Assembly: GCF_954871325.1 (NCBI RefSeq)
Contig: NC_088779.1
Coordinates: 29,372,623-29,436,622 of the forward strand
From: Gordionus sp. m RMFG-2023
Taxonomy: Eukaryota; Nematomorpha; Gordioida; Chordodea; Parachordodidae
Direction: 5' to 3'
DNA length: 64,000 nt
Under the pieces are notes generated by a model. That model saw only the letters and a program-made list of their open reading frames with translations. It was not told the origin of the DNA and ran no database searches. Below are positions 1 through 12,180 of this stretch, piece by piece; position 1 is the stretch's first letter; each line of letters begins with the position of its first letter. The translations under genes and the position numbers were made by a program.

Positions 1-364
1 TTTGGAATTTCCGCAATTTTAAAGATAGCCATATCTCACGAAGTAAACTGAGTTGAGAATTTACATTTTATATTTTTACTTGTTAGTGCATATACTATCA
101 TCATTTAAATTTAAAAAAAAATCGAATAGCGTAGGGTTGAATCTTCAGGTTATTTGATATGGATTACAACATATATTTATTACTTCTTCGAATTGATTAA
201 AAGTATAAAATAAGCACACTAACTTAACTGGCTAGTCTAATTATTAAAAACAACTTTATATATCCTAGGGACCTCGTACGAAGATATTTTTGCATTCCTG
301 TTCATGCAAAAAGAGCATATCCCTTTCTCTTCCTTTCTAAGCGTTTCGGAAACTTTAATGAAAT
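1..364. other. A+T-rich flank, no gene seen
   Basis: Non-coding A+T-rich DNA up to the target site of the Ty3/gypsy element. No ORF, repeat or RNA gene is recognisable. It ends with the 5-bp target duplication ATATC at 365-369. Confidence 0.5.
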
Positions 365-369
365 ATATC

Positions 370-804
370 TGATATATATATTATATATATATATAATATA
401 TTTTATATATATTTAAATTATTATTATTAAATGATTGATATATGTCAGTTATTATAAATATATATTTTAGTTAGAAATAATATTGATTTTGTTGATATTG
501 ATTTTTTATATCGGCGCGGAAGGTTTTGGGGAATAACAAAGGAAAAACGAATGTTTTTGTATTGATGGAATTATTATTATAAAAATTATGATTTTGATAT
601 ATTAAAAAGATATATAATATTTTATGAAAAGATAATAAAGAAATACTTAGAAATTAATAAAAAAAAATACTAAATAGAATATATTTAAATTGAGAGATTA
701 AATATATATCAAGAAATATTAAGAGATTTAATATATATATTAAGAAATCTAAAATATAGAGTTATTTTAGAGTTAATAGAATAAAAATAGATAGAGTTAT
801 TTTA
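370..804 (+). repeat. 5' LTR of the Ty3/gypsy element
   Basis: About 435 bp, starting TG and ending TA, repeated almost exactly at 7226-7658. It begins with a TA-rich run. Its left edge is set by the ATATC target duplication and its right edge by the adjoining primer-binding-like sequence. Confidence 0.9.
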
Positions 805-805
805 T

Positions 806-823
806 TGGTACCGATTGACCAGG
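806..823 (+). other. Candidate primer-binding site
   Basis: The sequence TGGTACCGATTGACCAGG starts one base after the 5' LTR. It opens with TGG, as expected for pairing with the CCA end of a tRNA. I cannot name the tRNA from memory. Confidence 0.55.
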
Positions 824-1053
824 ATACGTTAACTCTTATTAGGGTGATTTTGTTAAGAGAATTTCAGAATTTATTAAAAGAAGAAAAATTCTAGGACCGG
901 GTTCCTCAAAATTATAGTGGATTCTGGATATTTAAAAGTAAGAAAAATTTTTTTTTATTTGATTTTTAAATTACACAACGCAATAGTAGGATTTTTGGAT
1001 TAAAATTAGAAAAATATAGATAAAATTTTAAATTTTGGATAATTAATGAAATT

Positions 1054-2080
1054 ATGGCTTTTTCTTTTGTTACTGTTCATAGTAAGCATGATTTTGATAA
1101 AATGCAGAGTTATAAGGATCATTTTAATAAAATATTTAATTCAAAGTTTAATAAAGTGGATGTAACTAATAATATCATTACTGCAATAATTTTTTTTGTG
1201 TTTTATGTAACTTTGATTATAATGAAACATGCAATTAAGAAAATAAAAAGAAGATCTATTAAAAATAAAGAAAATGATATAAAAAATACTAATGCTGAAA
1301 ATTTAATTTCTAAAATTTTGGTGAAATCTCCAGATGTTTCTGAGGATATCCAAAATAGCTTACATTTAATTTTGTTAGAATTAAAAAAAATAAATGATAA
1401 AAAGAATATTATGCCGGAAGAAAAATCCGAGGAAATATTAGATACTGGTGAAGTATTTAATTTGCCTCAGAATAATAATATATCAGAGGATATCAATAAA
1501 AAATTAAATTCAATAGTGATTGAATTTAAAAAAAAAATTTCAGAGGTTTTAATTGAGAAACCTGTTGAAATTGTAAAAAATTATAATAAAGATAATACTT
1601 TGAGACAAAGTACTGAGGAATCTATAATTTTAAGTGAAATTAGAGAAATGAAAGAAAATATGAAAAATTTGTCCAAAGATGTGTCAACTTAAAATTAAAA
1701 ATAATAATATAATTGAAAGTTGTGAACTCTGTGGAAGAAGAGGACATATCGGTAAAAATTGTTATTCAAGAGACCGAAAAATAAATGAGAATGGTAATGC
1801 AAAACCAAGTGAAAAAAATGACATAGTGTGTCATAGATGTGGTTTTGTAGGACATATAAAAAGAAATTGCATGGTGAAAGAAGCCAATTTTAAAAGTGGG
1901 TTTCCGCAAAGAACATCGGTAGTGTTACAACCGGTGGTTAGAAATATACAAAATCCGTCGATTAAAAATGTGGATAAAATTGAAAATTATAATACAGATC
2001 ATGATAGAATGTGTTTCAAATGTGAAGAAATGGGACATATTGCTATACATTGTATTCAAAGTGTGAGTGGATTACAGTGA
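1054..2080 (+). mobile_element. Gag-like region of the Ty3/gypsy element
   Basis: The first part codes for a lysine- and glutamate-rich protein of about 210 residues with a strongly hydrophobic stretch near residues 42-59 (IITAIIFFVFYVTLIIM), looking like a membrane segment and unlike an ordinary Gag capsid. The second part has three CX2CX4HX4C zinc knuckles: CELCGRRGHIGKNC (about 1721-1762), CHRCGFVGHIKRNC (about 1829-1870) and CFKCEEMGHIAIHC (about 2012-2053). The knuckles are the nucleocapsid hallmark that packages element RNA. I see no recognisable capsid fold signature in the first part, which may simply be a divergent Gag. Confidence 0.75.
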
Positions 2081-2089
2081 CTATATGAT

Positions 2090-2800
2090 TTGAAAGAGAA
2101 TCATATAAAAATAGATAAATTAATTTTTGAAAATATTAAATTTTGTGATTTATATAATTTTATTAAAAATTTTGTGGATATATATATTAAAATAGATAAT
2201 CATCATGGGAATGAGGATTATACATTGAAATTTAACTTGAATAAAAAGTGTTGTAATGTTGGAAATTTTTATTGTCATTTTGGTGAAATAAAAAATTTTA
2301 AATTAAACAATAATCTGAATAAAAAGGATTATTGTAATCAAATGAGTGATATATATCCAGGGAAAATTTTAAATAGAAACAAAAATGAAATTCAGAGACT
2401 TTTAAATTCTGTGATGAATTTAGGTATGAATATTAATTATATTGACAATGAGATTAAAATAAATGTTATTCAACTAATTAAAATGCCTAAAAATTTAATA
2501 ACTGAGGGAGCAAAAGAACAGAGTTCATGTCCTCATATTAATTTAAAATTTGGTGGACAAATGGTTGAAATGTTATTTGATACTGGGGCAAGTATTTCAA
2601 TAATGTCTAGTGAAAATTTTTATAAATATTGGCCAAATGGTATTGTTGAGAGACAAAATATGTGTATAAAACAATTTGATGGATCTGAAATCAAAGTTTT
2701 AGGTAGAATTCAGTGGGATGTTATTTTCCATGATATTCCTATAATTTTGGATTTATGGATAGTGAATAAAAATGTTGAAACCATTATAGGTTGAGATTGG
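2090..2800 (+). mobile_element. Protease region of the Ty3/gypsy element
   Basis: Contains the retropepsin active-site box LFDTGASISIMS (about 2575-2610), with the catalytic aspartate in DTGA, and a later hydrophobic stretch before the RT domain. This aspartic protease processes the Gag and Pol polyproteins in the family. A lysine-rich N-terminal stretch of about 130 residues precedes the fold and has no recognised function. Confidence 0.85.
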
Positions 2801-2809
2801 ATTATCAAA

Positions 2810-4500
2810 TTGGGACCTCGAAATAATTATTGGGATTTATTTATCATTGATAGCGAATTGGCTAAAGAAAATGCGGAAAGAAAAATAATGGCTAATGAAG
2901 TCAGAGAAAAACTTAAAGAAAGAGAAATGAATAAATTAATGAGTGAAATGAAAGAATCTATAGTTAATAATAATATTGGCGAATATCATGAGAAAACCAT
3001 GATGTATTCAAATCCATCTGAAATCAATATTGTAGTTGATAATGATAAAAAAATTAATTATGAAATTAATGAATTTAATAGAGTTAAAAATGCTATACCT
3101 ATTTTAGTTGAAAAATATGGTATAATTTTTGAGGACACATTGGGATGTCTAAATGATTATCAAGTGGATTTAAAATTAAAAGAGGGATTTTCACCTATTT
3201 TCTTAGGGTGTCGTAGAGTTCCTTTTGAGTGGAAAAAGGAAATCAATGAAGAATTAGATAAATGGGTTAATGATGGTATTATTATTCCTGTGGAATATAG
3301 TGAATGGGCTACTCCATTAGTACCTGTTAAAAAATCTAACGGAAAACTTAGATTATGTGCAGATTTTAGAGTAACACTTAACAAATGGGTTGTGGAAGTG
3401 AAATATCCATTGCCTCGAATTGAAGAAATTTTGGCAAATTTAAAAGGGGCCAAATATTTTTCAAAGGTTGATTTTTCATCAGCTTATTTACAATTGCCTT
3501 TGAAAGAAGAAATTCGTAAATTGATGACAATAACGACGCCTAAAGGATTATTTACATTTTGTAGATTACCTTTTGGGTTAAGTGTATCTGCACCGATTTT
3601 TCAGAGAACAATGGCATCAGTTTTCCAAGGTTTGGAAGGTGTATTTTATTATATGGATGATGTGTTGATAACTGGAGTGACCCCAGAACAACATAATCAA
3701 CGTCTTGAAGAGGTTTTCAAGAGAATTCAAGATAAAGGTTTAAAAGCTAGTAAAGAGAAAAGTATTTTTGGTGTCACCGAAATAGTGTATTTGGGTCATC
3801 AAATTAATGGAATTGAAGTGAAACCTCTCGATAAAAATTTAAAAAATATTTTGAACATAAATCAGCCTAGTAATAAAGCTGAGGTACAGTCTTTTATGGG
3901 CATGATAAATTATTATCATAGATTTGTGGATAATTTTGCAAAAATCGCAGCTCCATTATATGACTTATTAAAAAAAGGTGTTAATTTTGAATGGAAAATT
4001 GAACAAAGAAATGCTTTTGAAAATTTAAAGAGAAAAATTAGTGAGGAACCAATTTTAGTGTGTTTTAACAATGATTTGGAGATAATTCTTGCAGTTGATG
4101 CATCCAATAAAGGTGTAGGAGGTGCATTATTACATGTCATTGATGGTTTAGAGAGACCAATTATTTTTTTTTCGAGAATATTTCATGAAGTTGAAACGAG
4201 GTACTCTGTTATAGAACAGGAGGCCTTAGCGATTATTTTTGGGTTGACCAAATGTCGCGAATATTTAATTGGGAAAAGATTTGTGATTTATACCGATCAC
4301 AAGCCCTTAATTCATTTGTTCAAGAAAGATAACAAAGAATTAATGATGTCTCCAAGATTACAACGGTGGTTGTTACTTGTGGGAAGTTTTAATGTTGAAA
4401 TAAAATATCGGCGAGGAAGAGAAAATCATTTGCCTGATATATTATCAAGATTAGGAGCTGGTTGTGTTACTTCTGAAATAATTGATAATATGATTATAGA
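2810..4500 (+). mobile_element. Reverse transcriptase and RNase H region of the Ty3/gypsy element
   Basis: Reverse transcriptase motifs appear in order: LRLCADFRVTLN, YFSKVDFSSAYLQLPL (motif A), FCRLPFGLSVSAPIFQR, and the catalytic YYMDDVLITG (about 3650-3680). RNase H follows, with LAVDASNKGVGGALLH (first catalytic Asp) and YTDHKPLIHLF. These make the DNA copy from element RNA and remove the RNA strand. The YMDDVLITG box resembles the retroelements called K02A2.6-like in animal annotations, a naming recalled rather than searched. Confidence 0.92.
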
Positions 4501-4699
4501 TAGAGAAGATGCTTTAGTGCGTACTTTATCATATATGTTAAAAGGAGGTCCTACAACGTGGGAAGATCTCAAATATTATACTTTAAAAGATAAAGTATTA
4601 AGACAAATAAAATTATTTTTAATGGGAAAAAAACCTTGGAAAAATAATTACAAAATATATCAAAAATTTGAAAAAGAATTATCTGTAGTGGATGATTGT

Positions 4700-5600
4700 T
4701 TAATGAGGGGAAATAGGGCAGTAATTCCTTTGAAAATACGTGCTAAAATAATTAATTTATTACATGCAGGACATCAAGGTCAAAGTAAAATGAAATCTTG
4801 GGCTCGTGAATATGTGTGGTGGCCTGGAATGGGAAATGATATAGAAAAAATTACAAATAATGTGTTCCATGTAATACATGTGCCGTTATGCCCCGTAAAG
4901 AGATGGGACAAGTATGGCCAAAATCAAAGAAACCATGGGATCGTCTGCACATTGATTTTTTTGAATTGGATAAAAAATCATATTTTTTAGTTGTGGATTC
5001 ATATTCCAAATGGATTGAATTTGAAGAGGTTCAAGGTTTAACAACTAAAGTTGTTATTAAATTATTAAAAAAATTGTGGGCTAAATTTGGGATTCCTAAA
5101 ATAATTGTGTCGGATGGTGGTCCGGCATTTATAAGTGAAAATTTCAGAGGTTTTTGTAATTCAATTAAAATTAACCATATTTTGACTCCACCTTATCATC
5201 CTAGTTCTAATGGCCAGGCTGAAAGAATGGTAGCTATAGTGAAAAGTTGGTTAAAGAAATCTAAACAAGAGAAAAATGAAGTATGGTTAGCCCAGTTATA
5301 TTATAATAATTCAAGAAATAAAGAGGGAGTTACTCCTGTTGAATTATTTTTGGGTAGAAGAACCAGATTACCTTTAGATTTTCTTAAATCAAAAGAGATT
5401 GATAATTTAGAATCTTATGGTAAAAGCAATATAAAATTTCCTGTGGGTCAAATTATTTGGGGAAGACTTTTTGACCATAAAAAAAAATGGGAAAAAGGTA
5501 TTGTTTTGGATAATATTGGGAATAAATTGTGTAATATAAAGTTTGATGATGGTACTGTAGGAGTACGTCATAATAATTTTATTAGGGTATATGAATAAAA
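4700..5600 (+). mobile_element. Integrase region of the Ty3/gypsy element
   Basis: A zinc-binding N-terminal section (HAGHQGQSKMKSW ... YVWWPGM) is followed by the DDE core: HIDFFELDKKSYFLVVDSYS for the first Asp, KIIVSDGGPAF for the second, and PPYHPSSNGQAERMV for the Glu. A C-terminal stretch ends near 5598. It joins element DNA to the target; the 5-bp duplication around the whole element is the product expected of such an enzyme. Confidence 0.9.
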
Positions 5601-6579
5601 AAAAAAATAGTAATAAATTTGTCCATAAAGACCGGAAACAAAGTTCCTATAAATCTTGAGAACAAACTTACTTTGTACTTAAACAATTTAGAGTTAAATT
5701 TATACAATTAAGTATAAATGAGAAATATAAATTAGATATTTAAAAATATATGTATAGCAAAAAAGTGAATAAACTGAGAAGAAATTAGTATAAAATAAAA
5801 TACTTATCATTTTAGAGAAAAGTGAATAAAAAAAAAAAATTTTTGAACATGCAGATTTATGAGAAAATCTACGCTGGGTATGTATGTTACATTTTATAAA
5901 AAATTTCATAATACTCTTATAATTTAGATATGGTGATTCTAAATTTTTAATTATTGAGAGAATAATAGTAGATAATTGAAACTTTATAATATATTTTCCA
6001 TATATTATGGAATTCTGTTTTTACGTGATTTAAAAATTAATTTTTAAAAAAAAAAATGAGCATGTGTTATGAGTTTATTGTAAAAAATATTTTTTTATGA
6101 TAAGTTCGAGAATTACTTATAAAGAAAGAAAAGTAAAAAGAAACAAAATTTCTTATATGGTGATAAAAGTACAAATAAACAAAATATTTAGTTTTTAAAT
6201 AAAAACATGAGTGTGTTTTTATGAAAGTTTCTTTCTTTGTATAATTTACATAAGGGAAAATTATAAATAATGTGTATTATAGAAATTGAAGAAATTAATG
6301 TTATATATGAATTATATAGGGATATTAAAAATGTTAAAAAATGTTAATTAATTAGTGATTTGTTTTTTTTCATTTAAGCTAATGGAAAAATAACATATAA
6401 ATAAAATATATATATAAGTAAATAACTTGAATGTTGTTTATAATGGTTTTTATTTAAAAAATTACAGAATAGTAATTTACAAATTATAAATATTTAAAAA
6501 GAAAAGAAAAATTCAGTGATTATAATTTAAAAAATTAAATTTTTTTTTAAAAAATATTTATTTAAAAAAAATATATATC
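5601..6579 (+). other. Long non-coding spacer between integrase and 3' ORF of the Ty3 element
   Basis: About 1 kb of A+T-rich DNA without a plausible ORF, in the place where some relatives carry an env-like gene. No membrane-protein ORF or splice layout is evident. Confidence 0.5.
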
Positions 6580-7158
6580 GTGATGAATTATAAAATTGAA
6601 ACATCCGATCAAATTATTTATGTGAAAATAGTTAAAAAGAAGAGATTATTCATTAAAAAGGATAAAGCGGATAATTATAAAAGATGCTTTAGATGCCGAA
6701 GTTTCGGACACTCCATTAAAAATTGTATGATACCAACTAAGGTATTGATGAAACAAGAGTGTAATGATTATGTGAGTGACTCGGAGGAAGTCCCTACAAC
6801 CAGTTATTTTTGTGGAAAAAATAAAAATGTAATATCGGGGGATAAATATGTAAATTATAATAAAAAAAATGAAATTGAATCTATTCAACAATATGGTAAT
6901 AAACCATGGCCTCCGCATAATTATGAAGGAAAGTTTAAAAGAACAAATAATATACAAGCTAAAAACTTGAGAGAATCAAATTTCTTGATGGAGAATAAAT
7001 ACAAATATTATGCTAAGATGCAAAATACCAGTGACAAGGCTACTAAGATGGGTTCAACAGTGATTAAAGTGAATGACAATATCGATTTACAAAAGAAATA
7101 TATTCATATGGAGACTGAAGAAGAAGAGATGTTGAAGGAAGACAAAGATAATATATAA
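6580..7158 (+). mobile_element. Accessory 3' ORF with one zinc knuckle (Ty3/gypsy element)
   Basis: An uninterrupted 192-codon ORF between pol and the 3' LTR. It holds one CX2CX4HX4C knuckle, CFRCRSFGHSIKNC, near residues 36-49, and is otherwise basic and polar with an acidic C-terminus (METEEEEMLKEDKDN). There is no signal peptide or transmembrane segment, so it is not an env gene. A role in binding RNA or DNA is inferred from the knuckle only. It may derive from a duplicated nucleocapsid segment or be an accessory gene of this lineage. Confidence 0.65.
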
Positions 7159-7225
7159 ATGTAAAAATTTTCAGTTCACATATTTTTTTATTATTATCCC
7201 GTCTTGTTTTTTTTTTGGGCGGTCG

Positions 7226-7658
7226 TGATATATATATTATATATATATAATATATTTTATATATATTTAAATTATTATTATTAAATGATTGATATATGTC
7301 AGTTATTATAAATATATATTTTAGTTAGAAATAATATTGATTTTGTTGATATTGATTTTTTATATCGGCGCGGAAGGTTTTGGGGAATAACAAAGGAAAA
7401 ACGAATGTTTTTGTATTGATGGAATTATTATTATAAAAATTATGATTTTGATATATTAAAAAGATATATAATATTTTATGAAAAGATAATAAAGAAATAC
7501 TTAGAAATTAATAAAAAAAAATACTAAATAGAATATATTTAAATTGAGAGATTAAATATATATCAAGAAATATTAAGAGATTTAATATATATATTAAGAA
7601 ATCTAAAATATAGAGTTATTTTAGAGTTAATAGAATAAAAATAGATAGAGGTATTTTA
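7226..7658 (+). repeat. 3' LTR of the Ty3/gypsy element
   Basis: Near-perfect repeat of 370-804, with very few differences including the length of a TA run. It is followed by the ATATC target duplication. Confidence 0.9.
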
Positions 7659-7663
7659 ATATC

Positions 7664-8220
7664 CAAATATTTTTTCTATAATATTAATTTCATATTCATT
7701 TGATCTTAATAATATATAGATCAATTAATACATCTAAGTATCCTAAGACATTCAAAATTATTCATTGATCATAATAATATATATAGATCAATTATTACAT
7801 CTAAAGCATAAAGATTACTATTTATATTTTATATGTATGTGGTGATGTTCATATAAATTTGGTTGTCGAAAAAAGCCTTTCAACATTAGCTTAACCCATA
7901 AATAATTGTTGAAATTTAAAATATTCATTATTATGTAATACCATATTAATTTTTTAATAAAAATATTTTTAAATCTGATTTCATATTAAATAATGGATAA
8001 CAATATTTATCATTATTTTCCAATCTTAAATATTTTCATATCTTCTTAATTCAACTTCTTTCCTTCTTGTAAATACTCATTTGATCTTTTTTCTTTTATA
8101 ATTTACTTCTTTCTACTTTTCAAATCTATTTCTTATTCTTTTTATAAACTTAGATTCCGATTTTTTTCCAAATTTATTTTATTCTTCTCATTCAAACTTT
8201 GACATAAAATTAACTTTCCA
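7664..8220. other. A+T-rich DNA with a short local duplication
   Basis: No gene. A segment reading roughly ATTGATCATAATAATATATA then GATCAATTATTACATCTAA near 7762-7803 resembles 7697-7735, a diverged local tandem duplication. Confidence 0.4.
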
Positions 8221-8224
8221 ACAT

Positions 8225-8530
8225 GTAAAATAGTTATTAATATTTTTTTATTAAACAGATAATAATTAAAAAATATTATGTTTTTCAATAAAAATGACTC
8301 AGTTTAATTAAAAATTTAAGGCATGAAAATCACTATGGAGCCAAATGATTTCTAAAATTTCTTAACAATAACTAGTCTTTAGCGGGCTTGAATCCATTGA
8401 TTGCATAAATATTTATGCTACTGGATTAGCAGAATAATGCTAAGGTGTAGCCAACCCCTATACCATGAAAAATATTGACTTTGCTTTAACACTCATATTA
8501 CAGAAAATATTTATCAAGTATCCCGAAAAA
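8225..8530 (+). repeat. Dispersed repeat C, copy 1
   Basis: Clearly related to 41990-42260 in the same orientation. Shared landmarks include GCTACTGGATTAGCAGAATA here against GTTACCGGATTAGCTGAACA there, and a CTTGAATC block followed by CGATTATG- or TGATTGCA-like sequence. Non-coding and unclassified. Confidence 0.6.
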
Positions 8531-9289
8531 CTACCATTAACAAAATTCAGTGTATCGGATTATCCACAAAGGCTTAAGTTACAATTTTTAATGATGAAAC
8601 AAGCTATAACCTAACATATGCAAATATGATCGCCCATCTGGTCCGTATCAAACATTTTTTTACGAAAATATTCTCAGAGGTTTATTTCATGTGGTTCATG
8701 GGTATATTGCAGTTTCAGCCAGAAAAAATAAGTTGGAACGTAAACATTGGTCTCAAATTAATTTCAAATGTTGATGTTTTCATGTTTTTGTCGAATTGTA
8801 AAGTTTAATAAAAAAAACATAAAAGTTTCAAATATTCTTTGTCCAACTTTGAATGTGAGGATTTGATACAATTTGCAGAAATAATTTATTAATTACCCTC
8901 TTAATCTTTAAATTTTATTGAACAAATTTAGAATTGACCCATTTACTGAAATAGAAAAGATAACAGTACATAAATTTAACTCAAGTTTAAAGGAGAAGTT
9001 TAAAAATTTATATAATTAGATTTTAATGTTACATTAACCTAAGAAAAACCAGTAATGGTTTTGTTGATAGTGATTTAAGAAAAGGAGAACATCATTTGGT
9101 CTGCGATATTACATTGCAATACAATTGTGCTAGGTTCGTTCTATATATTATTAATAGATATTGCTGCAAAAACTTCGATCAGAAAATTAATAACTAAAAT
9201 TCTAGATAAGGATGACATATCGATATCGAAACTATGGTCACTATATAATAATTTAGGTCCAGATGGTGTATCTATGATTCCCTGACATA
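8531..9289. other. Non-coding A+T-rich stretch
   Basis: No supported feature. A 60-codon ORF at 8626-8808 is what chance gives at this composition. Confidence 0.4.
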
Positions 9290-9716
9290 CAGGGAGACAT
9301 TGCACGTGGAAGTCTACGTGAGCGGGGTAGTAGGAATAGCTTATTTTTGATTGCTTTCGGAGCTCCGTTTATATCCCTAGAATTCTTTTCTCGCTGTTTG
9401 GCTAATCTTTATATTTTATTTTGCCCTTCTTTGGTATGTAGTTCTTCTAAATGTCATCGTATGCCTTAGATTTGGTTGTAGCTACCACCTTTGTAGCTAT
9501 TCTTTTGGATTTTTTGTATCTTGTCTTGTTATCTGGGTTTTTGGATTTGTACCATATTTTCTAAAGGGCTTTTTACTCCTGTATAGTGGCTTATACTTCT
9601 TCATTCCACCATAATAGTTCTTTGTATGATTTATTGCCTTCACTTGTCAAGCCTAATGTCGATTTAGCAGTGTCTATTAATCTGGATGAAAGGTCTGATT
9701 ATATGTTATTCATTAT
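9290..9716 (-). mobile_element. RTE/BovB-like LINE fragment (region between endonuclease and RT)
   Basis: The reverse complement matches the middle of the LINE at 38440-41240. Both share the WWNEEV-type segment, AKAMAYDD-like residues and a YRLAKQR-like stretch, and nucleotide blocks such as TTAGCCAAACAGCGA. It has no 5' or 3' end of its own and many stops, so it is an old fragment. Part of it looks locally duplicated or rearranged relative to the longer copy. Confidence 0.75.
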
Positions 9717-10385
9717 TCTTCTAAATTTTGCATTTCAATATCTCTAGATTTAGATATTCTAATCTTTCACATATATATTTAATTTAATTTACTTTAAAGT
9801 TTAATATACTAATAAGGCTATAAATACTATTACATTTAGTACAGCTTTGTGATATTTTAATTTAAATTATAAAATAAAATTATTTAAAAATTTTCATACA
9901 TTTAAATTAGCTAATAAAAATTTTTGAAATTTTAAAATTATATCGGTTTAAAATTTTCATGCCATTTGCAACATTTAGAATACAAGGTAGATTAAGACAC
10001 AGATATTTTTAGATAATTTGTTTTTTAGATATAAGATCTTTTCCCAAATTTTAAAAAAATACAAAAGTATCTTGAATCTTAAATAAAAACATTCGCGATT
10101 CCAGTCTTGAGAATAGTAATAAAAAGTTAAATAAATATATTTTATATTAATTAAATTATCTATATAATTGAACAGATAAATTTACAAACCTTGAAATATC
10201 ATAATTTCATGTTAGAGTTTGTGTAAATAAAGTTGAAATACTCCAGTGATAGGGCAAATTAATTTTTTTATTGATTTGAAGAATAAATGGCATGATATGA
10301 TTAAAGAAAATTCCAAATTGATATCATATTTTTATCGTAGTTCCTACTATATTTTCATAATTTAATTAAGAAATATTTTAAAGTT
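9717..10385 (+). repeat. Dispersed repeat B, partial copy
   Basis: Shares landmarks with the 22-30 kb array: TTTCAATATCTCTAGATTTA near 9735, the TTAAGACACAGATATTTTTA block near 9992, and an AATAAAGTTGAAATACTCCA segment near 10217. Non-coding and diverged. Confidence 0.65.
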
Positions 10386-10689
10386 TTATACATACCTAAC
10401 CTAATAAAAACAGGCTCAAAATTAGGAAAATTTAACAAAATTAGAATACGTTAAAAATCCCAATAATTTTAATAAAAGTTTCAGTAAAACCTGCAAAAAA
10501 ATATCCAAAAAAAATATGATAGCGATATATGCTCGCAAAAAAATTAATCTCTTCACAAACAAAACTTGCCTCATTTAATGTCGAGACCCTTGATAACCTA
10601 AAATCCCTTTATCCACGTGCCTCTTAAAATATAGCTTACCGAACCCACCCCTAAATGCTTCTATAATCACAAACCCAAAATTAATCTGG
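10386..10689. other. Non-coding A+T-rich stretch
   Basis: No feature recognised beyond the short spacer between repeat B and the hAT relic. Confidence 0.35.
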
Positions 10690-11627
10690 TAGAAGAACTA
10701 TTAGCAATTCTTTCAAAATTTAATGAAACTCTCGAATTTCTTTTAGTACAAAAAGGGCCTAATTTGAAATTGGCGTTACTTTTATAAATGATATTGAAAC
10801 ACATTTAATAGTAAATGATAATGATGGTTTTGAAATCATTTCACTTAAGAAAAATATTCTAAAAAAAACTTGCGTTACGATTTCCTATTTGTGATCAGCA
10901 AGTAATAATATATAAGTATACTCATTTATTTTTATTTAAAAATTATCTAGGTATTGGCGTCTCTTTTAGATCTAATATTTGCAATATTGACAATTGTGTC
11001 AAAGTAATATAATAGAGCATAATTGCACAACTTCAGAATTTATAACAAAACATCTTACCTATTGAGAATGAAGATATTCAGGTAGTAAATATAGATATTG
11101 AGGATCAAGAGTAATTATTAAATTAAAGTTATATGACAAAATTGACAAAAATTATAATTCCACGGGTGACTTAGAACAAGAATGCCACCTTCTTGGAAAA
11201 CGACATTCACAAGATATATATATTCTAAATTTTTAGAAAAGAGAAGTGAACTTCCCAATCTTTTCAGGCTCGCCAAAAAAATTCTTTGTATTCCCGCGAC
11301 TAGCACTCAGTAAAATAGTTTTCTCTACCGCTGGATCGACGTTGATTTCAAAGAGATAATCCCCGAAAAATTAAATAAAATAATTTTTATACATGATAAT
11401 TATAAAATACGAATCGATTTTGAATTTATAATGCGTTTTCTTTTATAAAAAGATTAAAATATATGCTGAGATATCTATAGAATAATGTATATTTATTTTA
11501 TTTTTTTAAAAAAAAAGAAAAAGATTAAGCAATTAAACAGCTAAAAATTAGCGCGCCGACGGCTTTAGAATAGATTTTTAAAAATTGAACCGGCCGCCTA
11601 TAGTTTCATTGGCGCACATGTCTATAA
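10690..11627 (+). mobile_element. Decayed hAT transposon, 3' half of transposase and right end
   Basis: Broken translations match the hAT at 56.4-59.4 kb. FNETLEFLLVQKGPNLKLALL corresponds to FKQTVEFLSVQKGVTINLAL there. Near 11230-11400 the hAT C-terminal dimerisation block survives as LAKKILCIPATST and LNKIIFIHDNYK. At 11611-11627 it ends with GGCGCACATGTCTATA, the same end as the other hAT copies, after a G+C-rich subterminal patch at about 11551-11600. It has multiple stops and frame changes and no left end was found, so it is the oldest hAT copy here. Confidence 0.8.
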
Positions 11628-12027
11628 ATAACTATTATTAATAAATATAAATTTTGCTCAGTAGTTAGAACCCGTTTTACTTTTTTGAGTGTCTACTGAT
11701 TTCTTAAAAATTATTTGTTTTAGGCTAAGTTTCAAAGTAACAAAAAATCCCATCTAGAAACATTTAATATTTTCCTAAATGCCAACTTCCCGAATTTCTG
11801 GGCATTTTTTTAGAATATATTTTTAAAGTACACTTCACTTGTTTACACAAATTTCATCTTTTTAAAAAAATTCGTAAAATATTGAAATTTTACTATTTAA
11901 AAGAAATTCAATTTTAATATAATTAAAAACATTTAATTTTAAATTAAAAAATTAATTTAATTATCAGAACCGTAGATGTTATGATAAAATAGATATTAGA
12001 GATAACCCAAAAACATGTTTTGTTATT
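11628..12027. other. Non-coding stretch
   Basis: A+T-rich DNA with no gene or repeat recognised. Confidence 0.35.
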
Positions 12028-12180
12028 AAACCTTGTACTTTATAATTATTTTTAAACCTTGTACTTTAAAATTATTATTATTAAACCTTGTACTTTATAA
12101 TTATTATCATTAAACAATATACTTTATATTTATTATCATTAAACCTTGTACTTTAAAATTTATATTCATTAAACTTTAAA
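12028..12180 (+). repeat. Minisatellite, unit about 25-31 bp
   Basis: Five or six imperfect copies of a unit with the core TTAAACCTTGTACTTTATAA, separated by ATTATTATCA-like spacers. Confidence 0.75.

Larger units (their letters stand above)
370..7658 (+). mobile_element. Ty3/gypsy-type LTR retrotransposon
   Basis: An LTR element of about 7.3 kb with two LTRs, a primer-binding-like site, a gag-like region with zinc knuckles, protease, reverse transcriptase, RNase H and integrase in the Ty3/gypsy order, and an additional ORF before the 3' LTR. It is flanked by the 5-bp direct repeat ATATC (365-369 and 7659-7663). The pol order (RT-RNase H before integrase) and the YMDD box place it in Ty3/gypsy (Metaviridae). 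The two LTRs are almost identical, so the insertion is recent. It looks close to whole, with a small number of frame changes between its coding parts; at least some may be the frameshifting or read-through this family normally uses. Confidence 0.93.

Noticed and set aside
3160-4140. Minus-strand ORFs within the pol region
   Set aside because: Antisense shadows of the reverse transcriptase and RNase H coding region.
8626-8808. A 60-codon ORF
   Set aside because: No domain, no repeat and no neighbour; expected by chance.
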